NCBI RefSeq assembly: GCF_000262345.1 | Contig: NZ_AJTQ01000222.1 | Coordinates: 52,422-116,421, forward strand | Origin: Streptomyces xiaopingdaonensis | Lineage (GTDB): Bacteria > Actinomycetota > Actinomycetes > Streptomycetales > Streptomycetaceae | Direction of reading: 5' to 3' | DNA: 64,000 nucleotides | In this document: in pieces, positions 39,782 to 49,006 of the stretch | Layout of the letters: every line of letters starts with the position of its first letter | Position numbering within the stretch: position 1 is the stretch's first letter | Position numbers and translations under genes: made by a program | The notes under the pieces: model-generated | The model's database searches: none | The model's input: the letters and a program-made list of their open reading frames with translations, nothing else | What the model was told of the DNA's origin: nothing

Positions 39782-40643
39782 CTGCGTGTGCCTTGCGGGA
39801 GGTTGCGGTACTCGCGGCAGTCTTGCACCCGCCACTGACAGCGCGGGTCGCGGCGGCCCGCGGCACGGGGTCGGCGAGCGGGAGACGCGGCGCCGGCTCG
39901 GGCGGCAGTCCCCGCATGCGCCGCGCGAGGCGGAGCAGCGACGGGGTGAGCAGATACCCGGCGCCCATGACGGCGGCGCCCGCGACGGCGTCGAGGAAGT
40001 AGTGGTTGGCCGTCCCCATCACGATGACGGTGATGCCGAGCGGGTACGCGACGGCGAGCCCGCGCACCCAGGGAACGCGCGGCCCGAGCCGCCAGAGCAC
40101 CACCCCGCACCACAGCGCCCACCCGACGTGGAGGCTCGGCATCGCGGCGTACTGGTTGGTGAGTCCGCCGAGTCCGCGTGGTGCGCTCGCCTCGTCGCCC
40201 CACCAGCCGTAGGCGCTGTACTCGGCCATCGTGTCGACGAAGCCGTGTCCCGGGTGGAGCAGCCTCGGCGGCGACGTCGGGAGGAGCGTGAAGCCGGCGA
40301 GGGCGATCACCGTGGACGAGAGCAGCCAGGTGCGCAGCTCGCGGAAGGTGTCGAGGTGCCGGCGGAAGACCCAGACGAGGACGGCGGGCGTCGCGACGTA
40401 GTGGAGCGCTGCGTACGCGAAGTCAGCGGGTATGCCTATCCAGGCGTTGTGGGTGAAGACGCCGTTGAGCCAGGTCTCGAAGTCGAGGCCGAGGAGGCGC
40501 TCGATGCGCAGGATGGCGAGGCCGTGGTCGACGGCGGCGGCGACGTCTCCGCGGGCGAGGAGTCTGCAGAGCGAGTAGAGGGTGTACACGACGGCGATCA
40601 ACGGCAGTTCCGTCCACCACCTGGGGCGGCGGTCAATGGCCAT
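39669..40643 (-). CDS. PAP2 family (inositol phosphotransferase-like) membrane phosphatase
   Basis: ATG at 40643 (MAIDRRPRWWTELPLIAVV); 324 residues, six membrane helices. PAP2 motifs are AAMPSLHVGWALW and GTANHYFLDAVAG. The layout with TSPPRLLHPGHGFVD resembles Aur1/IPC-synthase-like PAP2 proteins that act on membrane lipids such as phosphatidylinositol. After about residue 240 the C-terminus becomes a basic Ala/Pro tail, which is the part overlapping the nuclease gene. That tail may be real or the nuclease may start later. Confidence 0.87.
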   Translation of the reverse strand: MAIDRRPRWWTELPLIAVVYTLYSLCRLLARGDVAAAVDHGLAILRIERLLGLDFETWLNGVFTHNAWIGIPADFAYAALHYVATPAVLVWVFRRHLDTFRELRTWLLSSTVIALAGFTLLPTSPPRLLHPGHGFVDTMAEYSAYGWWGDEASAPRGLGGLTNQYAAMPSLHVGWALWCGVVLWRLGPRVPWVRGLAVAYPLGITVIVMGTANHYFLDAVAGAAVMGAGYLLTPSLLRLARRMRGLPPEPAPRLPLADPVPRAAATRAVSGGCKTAASTATSRKAHADDHTPAVSAHAPPGAPAAGRRGRPPAGGGEDTAAAAR

Positions 40644-40902
40644 CTGCTCGCACTCCCGGGGCTGCTCGTTCGGACTGCCGGACGGGGGCGCGCCCCGCGG
40701 TGCACGGCGCGGTGTCTGCGAGGCAACCGTACGGCGTACTCTCCGTGGCCGTACGGTGAGGCCCCCAACCCACCGGTGGATCTTGCATCCTGCCTGTTCG
40801 GAGCGGTGCGTGGAACGCATGTGACGAATGGGGTGCGAGGGGCAACGAGACCGGCTGAGCGAGAATGGTCCCGAGCCACCCGAACCACACCGAGAGGCAC
40901 CC

Positions 40903-41496
40903 ATGGCACCGCGTATCCTCCTCGTCCGGCACGGGCAGACCGAGTGGTCGATCTCCGGGCAGCACACGGGCCGCACCGACATCCCGCTCCTCGACACCGG
41001 CCGTGCCATGGCCAAGCTCCTGCGCGACCGCCTCCAACGCGCTCCCTGGAACGGGCTCCCGGGCGCCGAGGTCTGCACCAGTCCGCTCTCCCGGGCGAGG
41101 GAGACCTGCGAACTCGCCGGGTTCCCGGACGCCGAGGAGTGGGACGCGCTGCGGGAGTGGGACTACGGCGAGTACGAGGGGCTCACCCCCGCGCAGATCA
41201 AGGAGCGGGCCGGCGACGACTGGTTCATCTGGCGCGACGGAGTGCCGGGAGGCGAGGCGCTCTCCGAGGTCGCGGCACGCGCCGACCGGGTCGTCACGTG
41301 GGCGCGCTCGGCCGACCGCGACGTCCTCGTCTTCGGACACGGCCACATACTGCGCGTCCTCGGCGCCCGCTGGCTCGGCCTCGACCCGGCCTTCGCCGCC
41401 CGGCTCCGCCTCGACCCGGCCTCGCTCTCGGTACTCGGGTGGGCGTACGGCGACCCGGCGGTCGAGCGGTGGAACGACGCCGGGCACCTGGAGTGA
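40903..41496 (+). CDS. Histidine phosphatase superfamily (phosphoglycerate mutase-like)
   Basis: ATG at 40903; 197 residues. The phospho-His motif is [15 protein letters not shown] and the second catalytic His is in [27 protein letters not shown] supplies the phosphate-binding Arg. The size and [10 protein letters not shown] resemble small acid-type phosphatases such as SixA/GpmB/CobC-like enzymes rather than glycolytic mutase. Cobalamin synthesis genes are not adjacent. Divergent from PAP2 with 259 bases between. Confidence 0.9.
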   Translation: MAPRILLVRHGQTEWSISGQHTGRTDIPLLDTGRAMAKLLRDRLQRAPWNGLPGAEVCTSPLSRARETCELAGFPDAEEWDALREWDYGEYEGLTPAQIKERAGDDWFIWRDGVPGGEALSEVAARADRVVTWARSADRDVLVFGHGHILRVLGARWLGLDPAFAARLRLDPASLSVLGWAYGDPAVERWNDAGHLE

Positions 41497-41550
41497 CGCT
41501 GCCAGGGCCGGGAGAAGTGCCGGACGCCGCCGGGGAGTTCGCCGTCGTCC

Positions 41551-43005
41551 CTATGCGCGGTGGAAGTGCCGGGTGAGGAAGGCGTCGACGCCGGGCTGGG
41601 TTGCGTAGCCGCGCAGGCGTTCCGCCGTGCCGTCGAGTATGGCGCTGATCCGGGAGGACTGGACGGGCCCGAGGAAGTCGAGGGCGCGCGCGCCCGAGGC
41701 CGCCGCCTCCTCGGGGCGGCCCTGCGCCGCGAGGTCTCGTGCGAGTTCGGCCGTGAACAGGGCCTGGTTGCGGGTGAAGTGCGGGTCCTGGAGGGCGACG
41801 GCGCGCTCCGCGTGTTCGGCGGCGCGGCTGTAGTCGCCCAGGGCCGACCAGCACTGGGCCTCCAGGCCCTCCAGTTCGGCCTCGCCGAAGAAGGTCATCC
41901 ACTCCGGATCGAGGTCGCTCGGTCCCTGTTCGTGGAGCGCGTGCGCCCGGGCGAGGGCGCTCCGGCAGCCGGAGCGGTCGCCGAGGCCCGCCCAGCCGCC
42001 GGCCTCTCGGAGGCAGAGCAGCGAGAGGAGTTGCGCCGAGCCGAGCCCCTTCGCCGCCTGCTGTCCGGCCTCGGCCGCGCGTACGGCCTCGCGGTGGCGG
42101 CCGGCGTCCCTGGCGAGGAAGGCGGTGTTGCAGAACGCGTGCGCTTCCAGGGCCGGGTCGCCCGCTACCCGGGCGGTGGCGAGGGCCTCGGCGTAGTGCG
42201 AGCGGGCGTCGGGATAGCGCCCCGAGTCGTGTGCGAGCCAGCCGACCGAGATCGCCAACTCGCCCGCGCCCGAGTGGAGTCGGTCGGCGACGGACTGGCG
42301 CTGGGTGCCCGAGTCGAGCAGGTCGTAGGCGAGGCGCAGGGAATCGCCAGCGCGCTGGTAGAGCGCGGTGCCGCCGTGGCGGTCGTCGAGCAGCCTGATG
42401 TGGCGGACGGCTTTCTCCACGGTGCGGGCTTCCGAGGCGCCGATCCGGGCGTGGGTCGGACGCGGGCTCGCCGACGCGGCCGGGGCGGCGCCGACGAGCG
42501 AGGCGGCCGCGAGGGCGGCGGGTCCGCCGGTCATGAACGCGCGGCGTAGCACGTCGCTCTCCTCGTTGTTCTCGGGGCGGTTGGGACTTGTGAGGTGGAT
42601 ATGACGGTCCGGGACGAGGCCGGGTTCCGCTCGGCCAGGGGGTGTCCGCGGGGGCGGTTCCTCCGTCACGCACGCCCGGCGGGCGTGCGCCGAGCGTCCT
42701 CGCACGGACTCCCTCGGCTCGAACCCCATGTCGGCGAGCGAGCAGCCCGGGAACATGTGCAGGAACACGCGCTCGTAGGCGTAGTTGGGGCAGCGGATCT
42801 CGCCTGCCTCGACACGGCCCACGTAGCGTGCGTCGCAGGAGACCCGTTCACCGATCTCGCGCGCCGCGCGGCGCACCGCGGCGGCGAACTCGCCCGGCGA
42901 CAACTGACCCCGCAGCCGCCGGAAGGCCGTGTTCGGGCTGGTGCGGCTGCGGGGACCGTCCGGGACCCGGGACGAACCTGCTGACGTGGAAGGTGACGAC
43001 GCCAT
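41551..43005 (-). CDS. XRE-type regulator with TPR domain (NsdA-like)
   Basis: ATG at 43005; 484 residues. An N-terminal degenerate HTH (LSPGEFAAAVRRAAREIGER and DARYVGRVEAGEIRCPN) is followed by a hydrophobic segment with an Arg pair (RRAFMTGGPAALAAASLVG) and a C-terminal TPR-rich region (AVRHIRLLDDRHG to the end). This order matches streptomycete regulators of the NsdA type, which influence antibiotic production and sporulation. The hydrophobic segment is typical of the group and resembles a Tat signal, but its central position argues against export. Divergent from the gene at 43174. Confidence 0.78.
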   Translation of the reverse strand: MASSPSTSAGSSRVPDGPRSRTSPNTAFRRLRGQLSPGEFAAAVRRAAREIGERVSCDARYVGRVEAGEIRCPNYAYERVFLHMFPGCSLADMGFEPRESVRGRSAHARRACVTEEPPPRTPPGRAEPGLVPDRHIHLTSPNRPENNEESDVLRRAFMTGGPAALAAASLVGAAPAASASPRPTHARIGASEARTVEKAVRHIRLLDDRHGGTALYQRAGDSLRLAYDLLDSGTQRQSVADRLHSGAGELAISVGWLAHDSGRYPDARSHYAEALATARVAGDPALEAHAFCNTAFLARDAGRHREAVRAAEAGQQAAKGLGSAQLLSLLCLREAGGWAGLGDRSGCRSALARAHALHEQGPSDLDPEWMTFFGEAELEGLEAQCWSALGDYSRAAEHAERAVALQDPHFTRNQALFTAELARDLAAQGRPEEAAASGARALDFLGPVQSSRISAILDGTAERLRGYATQPGVDAFLTRHFHRA

Positions 43006-43173
43006 GCCGGGACGGTACCGGTTGTGACGGAGCCGCCACCGTGAGTTTGTTTACAAACCGGATATCTCACCCAGCTTCTGCCATGTTCTGCCATCCTTTG
43101 CGGTGCTCCGCCTCCGTAGCCGTTGACGGAGCGGGGCCGTTGGACCGTGCACAGTGAGCGTCTAGGAGGCTCC

Positions 43174-43614
43174 ATGCGGCACACCGACGCGGGCGACGTG
43201 ACGGCGTACGGACCGAACCATCCGGCGGTGCGCGAGGGCGCGGGCCGTGCCGGGCGCGGAGAGGCGCCGAGCGACCTGGTGTCGGTGGCGGCGAGGCTCG
43301 GCCTGGAGGCCGTCGACATCCTGCGGCTCCGCGGAAGCGCGGGGCCCGTGCTCCACGACCGCGGCTGCGACACCCTCGGTTTCCTTGTGCCCGCGGGGAC
43401 TTCGGCCGCCTGGGAGCAGGTCGGGAGCGTGTGCACGCCGACATGGCCGCGCCGGCGGGGGGCCTCCTGCGTCGGCGAGGAGCCGCCCGTGGTGGGGACG
43501 TCGTGGTTGGTGCCACCGGAGAGTACGCCGTTGCGGGTCACCGAACCCAGGGAGCTGCGGGCCGCGTTGAGGGAGGCGCTGCGGACGCTGGAGGCGGCCG
43601 CGCGGCAGGTGTAG
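43174..43614 (+). CDS. Hypothetical protein, 146 residues
   Basis: ATG at 43174 with TAGGAGG at ideal distance. Soluble; central part VDILRLRGSAGPVLHDRGCDTLGF split over two strands, then FLVPAGTSAAWEQVGSVC and a C-terminal helix with LRAALREALRTLEAAA. The arrangement suggests a small ligand-binding or regulatory protein; I recall related streptomycete proteins beside NsdA-like regulators. Divergent from the XRE-TPR gene with 168 bases between, which suggests functional linkage. Confidence 0.65.
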   Translation: MRHTDAGDVTAYGPNHPAVREGAGRAGRGEAPSDLVSVAARLGLEAVDILRLRGSAGPVLHDRGCDTLGFLVPAGTSAAWEQVGSVCTPTWPRRRGASCVGEEPPVVGTSWLVPPESTPLRVTEPRELRAALREALRTLEAAARQV

Positions 43615-43725
43615 GGGAGCTTTCCGGCGCTTGCGCCGGGCGGCCGCGCCGGTTTTGACAGGTGCCCGTCCAGGGTTGTCCACAGGCTGGAGGCGGCCGG
43701 TGGCCTCTCCGGGATACTTGTCGGC

Positions 43726-44598
43726 ATGGCGAAGAAAGCGAAGGGGCAGGGGCGTGCGCGGCAGCAGCGCGCCGTTGTCACTGCCCGGGTCGAAGCAGGC
43801 GAGGCCCGCCTCGAACCCGAGCGCGAGCACCCCCGTGCGTGGAGCCTCCTCCTGGACGGCGCCCCGCAGTCCCACGTCGATCTCGACGAGCCGACCCGGC
43901 TGGTCTTCGCCTACCAGCGCACCTTCGGAGACGTCCTCGATCTGGCGGCGCCCGAGCGCGCCCCGCTCCGCGTGCTCCACCTCGGAGGCGGCGCGCTCAC
44001 CCTCGCCAGATACGTGGCCGCGACGCGTCCGCGCTCCACCCAGCAGGTCGCCGAGGCGGACGGCGCCCTCGTGCGCTTCGTCCGCGAAGAGCTGCCGATA
44101 CCTCCCGAGTGGCGGATACGCGTCCGCCACGGCGATGCGCGCGAGGTGCTCGGCAAGGTCCCCGACTCCTGGGCGGACGTGGTCCTCTCCGACGTCTTCC
44201 GGGGCGCACGGACACCGGCCCACCTCACCACGGTCGAGTACCTCGCAGAAGTGCGCCGGGTCCTGCGCGAGGACGGCGTCTTCGCCGCCAACCTCACCGA
44301 CGGCCCGCCCGGCGCGTACCTGCGCGCCCAAGTGGCGACGGCGGCCGCCGTCTTCGGCGAACGCTGCCTCGTCGCACCGCCCGCGGTGCTGGGCGGGCGC
44401 CGCTTCGGGAACGGCGTGCTCGTCGCCTCGGCGCGCAGGCTGCCGGTGGAGGAACTGGGGCGTCGTGCAGCTCGCGGGGAGCAGCCGGCGCGTCTCCAAC
44501 ACGGGGCTGACCTCGCCGAGTTCGCGGGAAGAGCGGCACCGGTGACGGATGCGCGGGCGACACCGTCGCCTGCGCCGCCCGAGGGGGTGTTCGCGTAG
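43726..44598 (+). CDS. Spermidine synthase-like SAM-fold protein
   Basis: ATG at 43726 (MAKKAKGQGRARQQR); 290 residues. A basic N-terminus precedes an SAM/decarboxy-SAM fold: motif I VLHLGGGALTLARYV, VRHGDAREVLGKV and DVVLSDVFRGARTPAHLTT. These match the spermidine-synthase-like group widespread in actinobacteria, some members of which do not make polyamines. The last 40 residues are low-complexity. No speD is nearby, so the substrate is open. Confidence 0.85.
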   Translation: MAKKAKGQGRARQQRAVVTARVEAGEARLEPEREHPRAWSLLLDGAPQSHVDLDEPTRLVFAYQRTFGDVLDLAAPERAPLRVLHLGGGALTLARYVAATRPRSTQQVAEADGALVRFVREELPIPPEWRIRVRHGDAREVLGKVPDSWADVVLSDVFRGARTPAHLTTVEYLAEVRRVLREDGVFAANLTDGPPGAYLRAQVATAAAVFGERCLVAPPAVLGGRRFGNGVLVASARRLPVEELGRRAARGEQPARLQHGADLAEFAGRAAPVTDARATPSPAPPEGVFA

Positions 44599-44838
44599 GG
44601 AAGGCCGTCCGACGGGGGCGGGGTTCGTGCGGCGCAACGGGTGCAGGGGGAGTGCGGGATGGGGCGGAAGCGGTGCGGTGGGGGCGTGGATCGTGGCCGG
44701 CCGGACAGGAGTTGGGACGCGGTGCCGGTGCGTCCCGGGGCCGGGGTGCGCCGGGGCCGGGCGGTCGGCGAGGGGGCGCACGGGGTGGGCGGCCATCGTC
44801 GGGCGGGCTGGGGCTCGGCGTCCGGCCTGGGCGGCGCC

Positions 44839-45426
44839 TCAGCTGTCGAACGCCTCGATGCGGGGTCGGGAGTGGTCCCAGCGGCAGATGATCGAGGAGG
44901 CCGCCTCGCCGTTCCGGAAGGTGACGCGTATCCACTGCGGCGACTCCCACACCTGCATGTCCCAACCGGCCTCCGGAGTGGCGGAGACGAGCGAGGCCGT
45001 GTCCTTCCTGACGTCGAAGACGGCCCTGCCGCCGCGGACGGTGGCGCCCTGGATCTCGCTCGTGCGTTCCGCGCCGCCCCGCGGCGGGGTGCGTTCGCTC
45101 GGCGGAGTGGAGGGAGCGCTGGGGCTGCCCGCCTCGTCGTTCTTCTCGTCGCGGCTGTCGTCCTCGTCCTTCTCCTTGTCGGGGGAGGAGGGAGGGCTGG
45201 TGCCGGGGGCGGGCGGCAGCGTCGTCGGGCTGGGCTTGGGGCGGTGGGTGGAGGACGATTCGGGTTCCGTCTCGGACGCGTCGCCTTCGCCCGAGACCGG
45301 CAGTGTGCGCGGCGGATCGTAGACGGTGCCGGCGAGTACCGTGTGCACGCCGAACCAGGAGAGCGTGACGGCCGCGGTGGTCGCCGCGAGCCACGCTCCT
45401 GTGTGTACGAGTCCTCTGCGCCGCAT
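44839..45426 (-). CDS. Secreted or anchored hypothetical protein with Ser/Pro/acidic linker
   Basis: ATG at 45426 (MRRRGLVHTGAWLAATTAA); 195 residues. The N-terminal helix functions as signal or anchor, then about 90 residues of Ser/Thr/Pro/Asp/Glu/Lys-rich linker, then a small beta domain (GGRAVFDVRKDTASLVSA and MQVWESPQWIRVTFR) ending IEAFDS. This looks like a surface protein with a small sensing or binding head. Unrecognised otherwise. The 240 bases before the convergent neighbour hold nothing. Confidence 0.7.
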   Translation of the reverse strand: MRRRGLVHTGAWLAATTAAVTLSWFGVHTVLAGTVYDPPRTLPVSGEGDASETEPESSSTHRPKPSPTTLPPAPGTSPPSSPDKEKDEDDSRDEKNDEAGSPSAPSTPPSERTPPRGGAERTSEIQGATVRGGRAVFDVRKDTASLVSATPEAGWDMQVWESPQWIRVTFRNGEAASSIICRWDHSRPRIEAFDS

Positions 45427-46063
45427 CGATGCGCCTCGGGTTCCTTGTCGTCCGTTCTGCTGGGGCGGTCTGCAGGGAGGGGCCGCGCGGGGCGAGTGCC
45501 CCGCACCGCCGGGCTGTTGCCCGCCCGGTGTCGTCGCCCCGACGGTACGCGCCGGCAGTTGCGCGACTCCGGCCCCTACCCCGGCGGGGATGCGTTCGGC
45601 CGCTCCCGCGAGGCCGGGCGGGCGCCCGGCGGTGGGGTGCCGCGGTGCCAATGGCCGCCGTGCGCCACTCCGTCAACTGCTGCGGTGCGGACGGTTGTCG
45701 GGCTTCGGGCGGCCGGGGGCGCCGGGCGGATCGGCTCGGGTGGCGGCGCCGTCCGGTCGGAGTCCGGCGGTCGTTGCGCGGGGGCGCTCCTCGGTCGGGG
45801 TCGGCTGTTCACCTCCCTCGGTGTGCTTCGGCGGCTCCGCGCCGTCGGCGGGGGTTTCCCAACCGCACGGCGGATGTGCCGCGTTGGTCCGCGGTGCGGA
45901 GAGTCGTCCGGTTCCTCCGCGGTGTCGGGGGACGCCTGCGGCGTCCGCGTACCCTACGTGCTCGGTCGCATGCCGTCCCCGGGTCTTCGGGAAGTGCGGG
46001 GTCCGAATCCCGGCGCCGCCGTCAACTGCCGTACCGGTGTGGGCGTGGCGTACGGTTCCGCTC
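45427..46063. other. Intergenic region, no convincing gene
   Basis: These 637 bases between the anchored protein and the response regulator contain open frames only as extensions of neighbouring genes, without usual codon bias or ribosome sites. A tRNA-like T-arm motif (GGGGTCCGAATCCCGG near 45990-46010) appears but no cloverleaf can be completed. Likely promoters for both flanking units. Confidence 0.55.
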
Positions 46064-46768
46064 ATGGCACGTGTGCTCGTCGTGGAGGACGACCAGTTCG
46101 TCCGCTCGGCCCTCATCAGGCATCTCACGGAGGCGTCCCACACGGTAAGAAGTGTCGGAACGGCGCTGGAGGCGCTCCGCGAGGTCGCCCAGGTCGGGTT
46201 CGATCTCGTCGTCCTCGACCTCGGTCTCCCCGACCTCGACGGGACCGAGGCGCTGAAGATGCTGCGCGGGCTCACGGACGTCCCCGTGATCATCGCCACG
46301 GCGAGGGACGAGGAGGCCGAGATCGTGCGGCTGCTCAACGCGGGCGCCGACGACTACCTCGTCAAGCCGTTCTCGGTGGAGCACCTCTCGGCGCGGATGA
46401 CGGCCGTCCTGCGCCGGGTCCGCTCGACCGCGCAGGACGACACGGGCGACGAAGGCGCGCTCCGCGTCGGCGGGCTCGCGATCGACACGTTGCGGCGCCA
46501 GGCGGTGCTCGACGGCACCGAGTTGGACCTCACACGCCGTGAGTTCGACCTGCTGGCGTTCCTCGCCCGCCGCAGCGGGGTCGTCGTCTCCCGAAAGGAG
46601 CTGCTCGCCGAGGTGTGGCAGCAGTCCTACGGGGACGATCAGACGATCGACGTCCATCTCTCCTGGCTGCGCCGCAAGTTGGGCGAGACCGCAGCCCGTC
46701 CGCGGTACCTGCACACCCTTCGGGGGGTCGGGGTGAAGCTGGAGCCGCCGGGGGAACCGCCGTTGTGA
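46064..46768 (+). CDS. OmpR/PhoB family response regulator
   Basis: ATG at 46064; 234 residues. Receiver domain with VVEDDQFVRSAL, phospho-acceptor Asp in LVVLDLGLPDLDG, Thr in VIIATARDE and Lys in DYLVKPFSVEHL. C-terminal winged helix ends with DVHLSWLRRKLGE and YLHTLRGVGVKL. Its stop overlaps the kinase GTG by 4 bases, so the pair is coupled. The signal is unknown; the cebR locus lies 8 kb away. Confidence 0.95.
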   Translation: MARVLVVEDDQFVRSALIRHLTEASHTVRSVGTALEALREVAQVGFDLVVLDLGLPDLDGTEALKMLRGLTDVPVIIATARDEEAEIVRLLNAGADDYLVKPFSVEHLSARMTAVLRRVRSTAQDDTGDEGALRVGGLAIDTLRRQAVLDGTELDLTRREFDLLAFLARRSGVVVSRKELLAEVWQQSYGDDQTIDVHLSWLRRKLGETAARPRYLHTLRGVGVKLEPPGEPPL

Positions 46769-48192
46769 GATGGGCTCTGGTCAAGGTGTGCCTCGCCGTC
46801 ACGGTGATGGTGGTCGTCGCCTTCGCGATCCCGCTCGCGCTCGTCGTCAAGGAGACGGCGAGGGACCGCGCGTTCTCGCACGCGGAACGTCAGGCGTCCA
46901 CGCTGGGGCCGGCGTTGGCGATCACCACCGACCGGCAGGAGTTGAAGCGGGCCGTCGCGAGCACCCAGTCGGGGGCCGACGGGCGCATCGCCGTCCACGT
47001 CCCCGCGCCCGCCCAGCAGGACGACGTCGCACGCTCCACCGACACCGCGTCGACCGGCTCGGGACCCGAGGGCGAGGTACAGGTCGGGCACCCGCGCGCC
47101 GCCGACGCGGAGGTGCGGGCGGCCCAGCGGCTCGGGCGGGCCGACAACGTCAAGGTGTCCGGCGGCTACGTACTCCTCCAGCCGACCGCGGTGACCGGGG
47201 GGAAGGTGGCGGTCGTCGAGGTGTTCGTGCCGGACGAGGACGTCAACAGCGGGGTGGCCGCCTCCTGGGCCGTCCTCGCCGGGGTGGGCGTGGCGCTCGT
47301 CCTCGGCTCCGTCGCCGTGGCGGACCGGCTCGGCACCAGGATGGTGCGTCCTGCCGAACGGCTGGCACAGGCGGCGCACGGGCTCGGCGAGGGGAAGCTC
47401 GGCGTCCGGGTTCCCGTGGAGGGGCCGCGCGAACTGCGGTCGGCGGCCGCGGCGTTCAACTCGATGGCCGACCAGGTGGTCCAGCTCCTGGAGAGCGAAC
47501 GCGAACTCGCCGCCGACCTCTCGCACCGCCTCCGCACCCCGCTCACCGTGCTCCGGCTCAACGCGGCGTCGCTCGGCGAGAGCGACACGGCGGAGCAGAC
47601 CCGCGAGGCCGTCGCGACGCTGGAGAACGAGGTCGACCGCATCATCCGCACGGCCCGTGAGCAGCGCGCCCAGTCGCCGGGGACGGGCCCGCAGGGCGGA
47701 GCCGACCTCGCCGAAGTGGTGCGCGAGCGCATGGGGTTTTGGTCCGCGCTCGCGGAGGACGAGGGACGCGAGGTCCGTGTCGCGGGTGCGGAGGGGCCTG
47801 TCCCCGTGCCCGTCCCGCGCGGCGAACTCAGCGCCGCACTCGACGCGATGCTCGGCAACGTCTTCCGCCACACGCCGGAGGGCTCGGCGTTCGCCGTGGA
47901 CGTCCACCAGGCCCAGCCGGCGAGCGACGCGGTGATCCTCCTCGTCTCCGACGCGGGGCCCGGGATACCCGACCCGGACGACGCCCTGCGCCGCGGCGTC
48001 GGCGACGGCAGCCCCGGTTCCACGGGGCTCGGGCTCGACATCGTCAGGCGGGTCGCCGAGTCGACGGGCGGCGACGTACGGGTCGGAGAGTCGGTGCTCG
48101 GCGGTGCCGAGATCAGCGTCCGGTTCCGCCTCCACGGCAGCGAGGAGACGGTGGAGCCGGGCCGCGGACGGCGGGTGCGGCACAGGCGTTGA
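46765..48192 (+). CDS. Two-component sensor histidine kinase
   Basis: GTG at 46765; 475 residues. Two membrane helices (WALVKVCLAVTVMVVVAFAI and SWAVLAGVGVALVLGSVAVA) enclose an outer domain of about 140 residues. HAMP is followed by DLSHRLRTPLTVLRLNA (phospho-acceptor His), N box DAMLGNVFRHTP, G1 VSDAGPGIPD and G2 GSTGLGLDIVRR. Partner of the OmpR-type regulator just upstream. The C-terminus is Arg-rich. Confidence 0.95.
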   Translation: MRWALVKVCLAVTVMVVVAFAIPLALVVKETARDRAFSHAERQASTLGPALAITTDRQELKRAVASTQSGADGRIAVHVPAPAQQDDVARSTDTASTGSGPEGEVQVGHPRAADAEVRAAQRLGRADNVKVSGGYVLLQPTAVTGGKVAVVEVFVPDEDVNSGVAASWAVLAGVGVALVLGSVAVADRLGTRMVRPAERLAQAAHGLGEGKLGVRVPVEGPRELRSAAAAFNSMADQVVQLLESERELAADLSHRLRTPLTVLRLNAASLGESDTAEQTREAVATLENEVDRIIRTAREQRAQSPGTGPQGGADLAEVVRERMGFWSALAEDEGREVRVAGAEGPVPVPVPRGELSAALDAMLGNVFRHTPEGSAFAVDVHQAQPASDAVILLVSDAGPGIPDPDDALRRGVGDGSPGSTGLGLDIVRRVAESTGGDVRVGESVLGGAEISVRFRLHGSEETVEPGRGRRVRHRR

Positions 48193-49006
48193 CGTGCTCC
48201 CCGGCGCGGAGGCCGGGAGCCTGGGGCTTGCTCCGTGGGTGGGGGCTCCCTGAGCGGGCCCTGGCGGCGCCGTCGGGCGCGGTGGGCTCGGCCGTTCAAC
48301 TGGCGGGGTTTCGCGGCCAGTTGCGGGAGCGGGGCAGGGGCGCGGGGCTGCCGGCGTGCTTCGTCGGGGTCTTGTGCGCGGCCGGTTGTCGGCGTAGGGG
48401 CGGTATCACAGCGGCGCTTCCCCGCGGAGCCCCATGGAGCACCACGCCTCGCCCACGCACCCCAACCCCCTGGCCTTTCCCCGGGTTACCCCACCCGGGA
48501 ACCACGCCCAGTCAACCCGGCGTCCCCACACAGAACACCGCCCCGGCCGACTCGCAGCGAGGCCCCGAATCGGGAGCCGGCGGCGGCACCCCGGGTCATC
48601 CGCGCGGCACGGGAGGCCCCGCTCCCTCTCTGACCGGGCCGGGAACAGGCGGGCGATCTCTAAGGGCGCCCTTTCCCGACCTTAAGCGAACCATAAGACC
48701 CCCGCCGCGCACCCGAATTGCCCGGTATCGCCGAACCGCTGGCAGTAACGTGCTCAGCGTTCCCGCATCCACGCGGATTGTTCCGGGGTCCGCGCGGATG
48801 CGAGGAGCGGCGACCATCGCCCGCCGGGGGTGACCCCCGGACCCCCGGCCAGGCGGGGCGCAGCGGCTTCCTTCCCCCCACCCGCTGCGTCCCGCCTCAT
48901 CCCCGGCCGCGCCCCCACCGGCGTCGTCCCCCAGCGGCGTCGAACAGCCGGAGAGCCCCCACCGGCGCCGTCCCCCAGCGGCGCCGCTCCCGGTCCCTCC
49001 GCCTCG
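48193..49006. other. Intergenic region between kinase and bglC, no convincing gene
   Basis: These 814 bases hold a Pro/Arg-rich frame without codon bias. Between 48660 and 48780 the DNA is less GC-rich (CTTAAGCGAACCATAAGACC), perhaps an unannotated promoter. Near 48911-48983 two near-identical 29-bp units are present. Confidence 0.55.
48911..48983. repeat. Two near-identical 29-bp units, 44 bp apart
   Basis: Units at 48911-48939 and 48955-48983 both read GCCCCCACCGGCG(T/C)CGTC followed by CCCCAGCGGCG, differing at one base. They lie just downstream of the bglC stop. Confidence 0.7.

Noticed and set aside
45985..46015. tRNA-like T-arm in the intergenic region before the response regulator
   Set aside because: Only the T stem-loop fits; acceptor, D and anticodon arms cannot be completed, so it is chance or a remnant.
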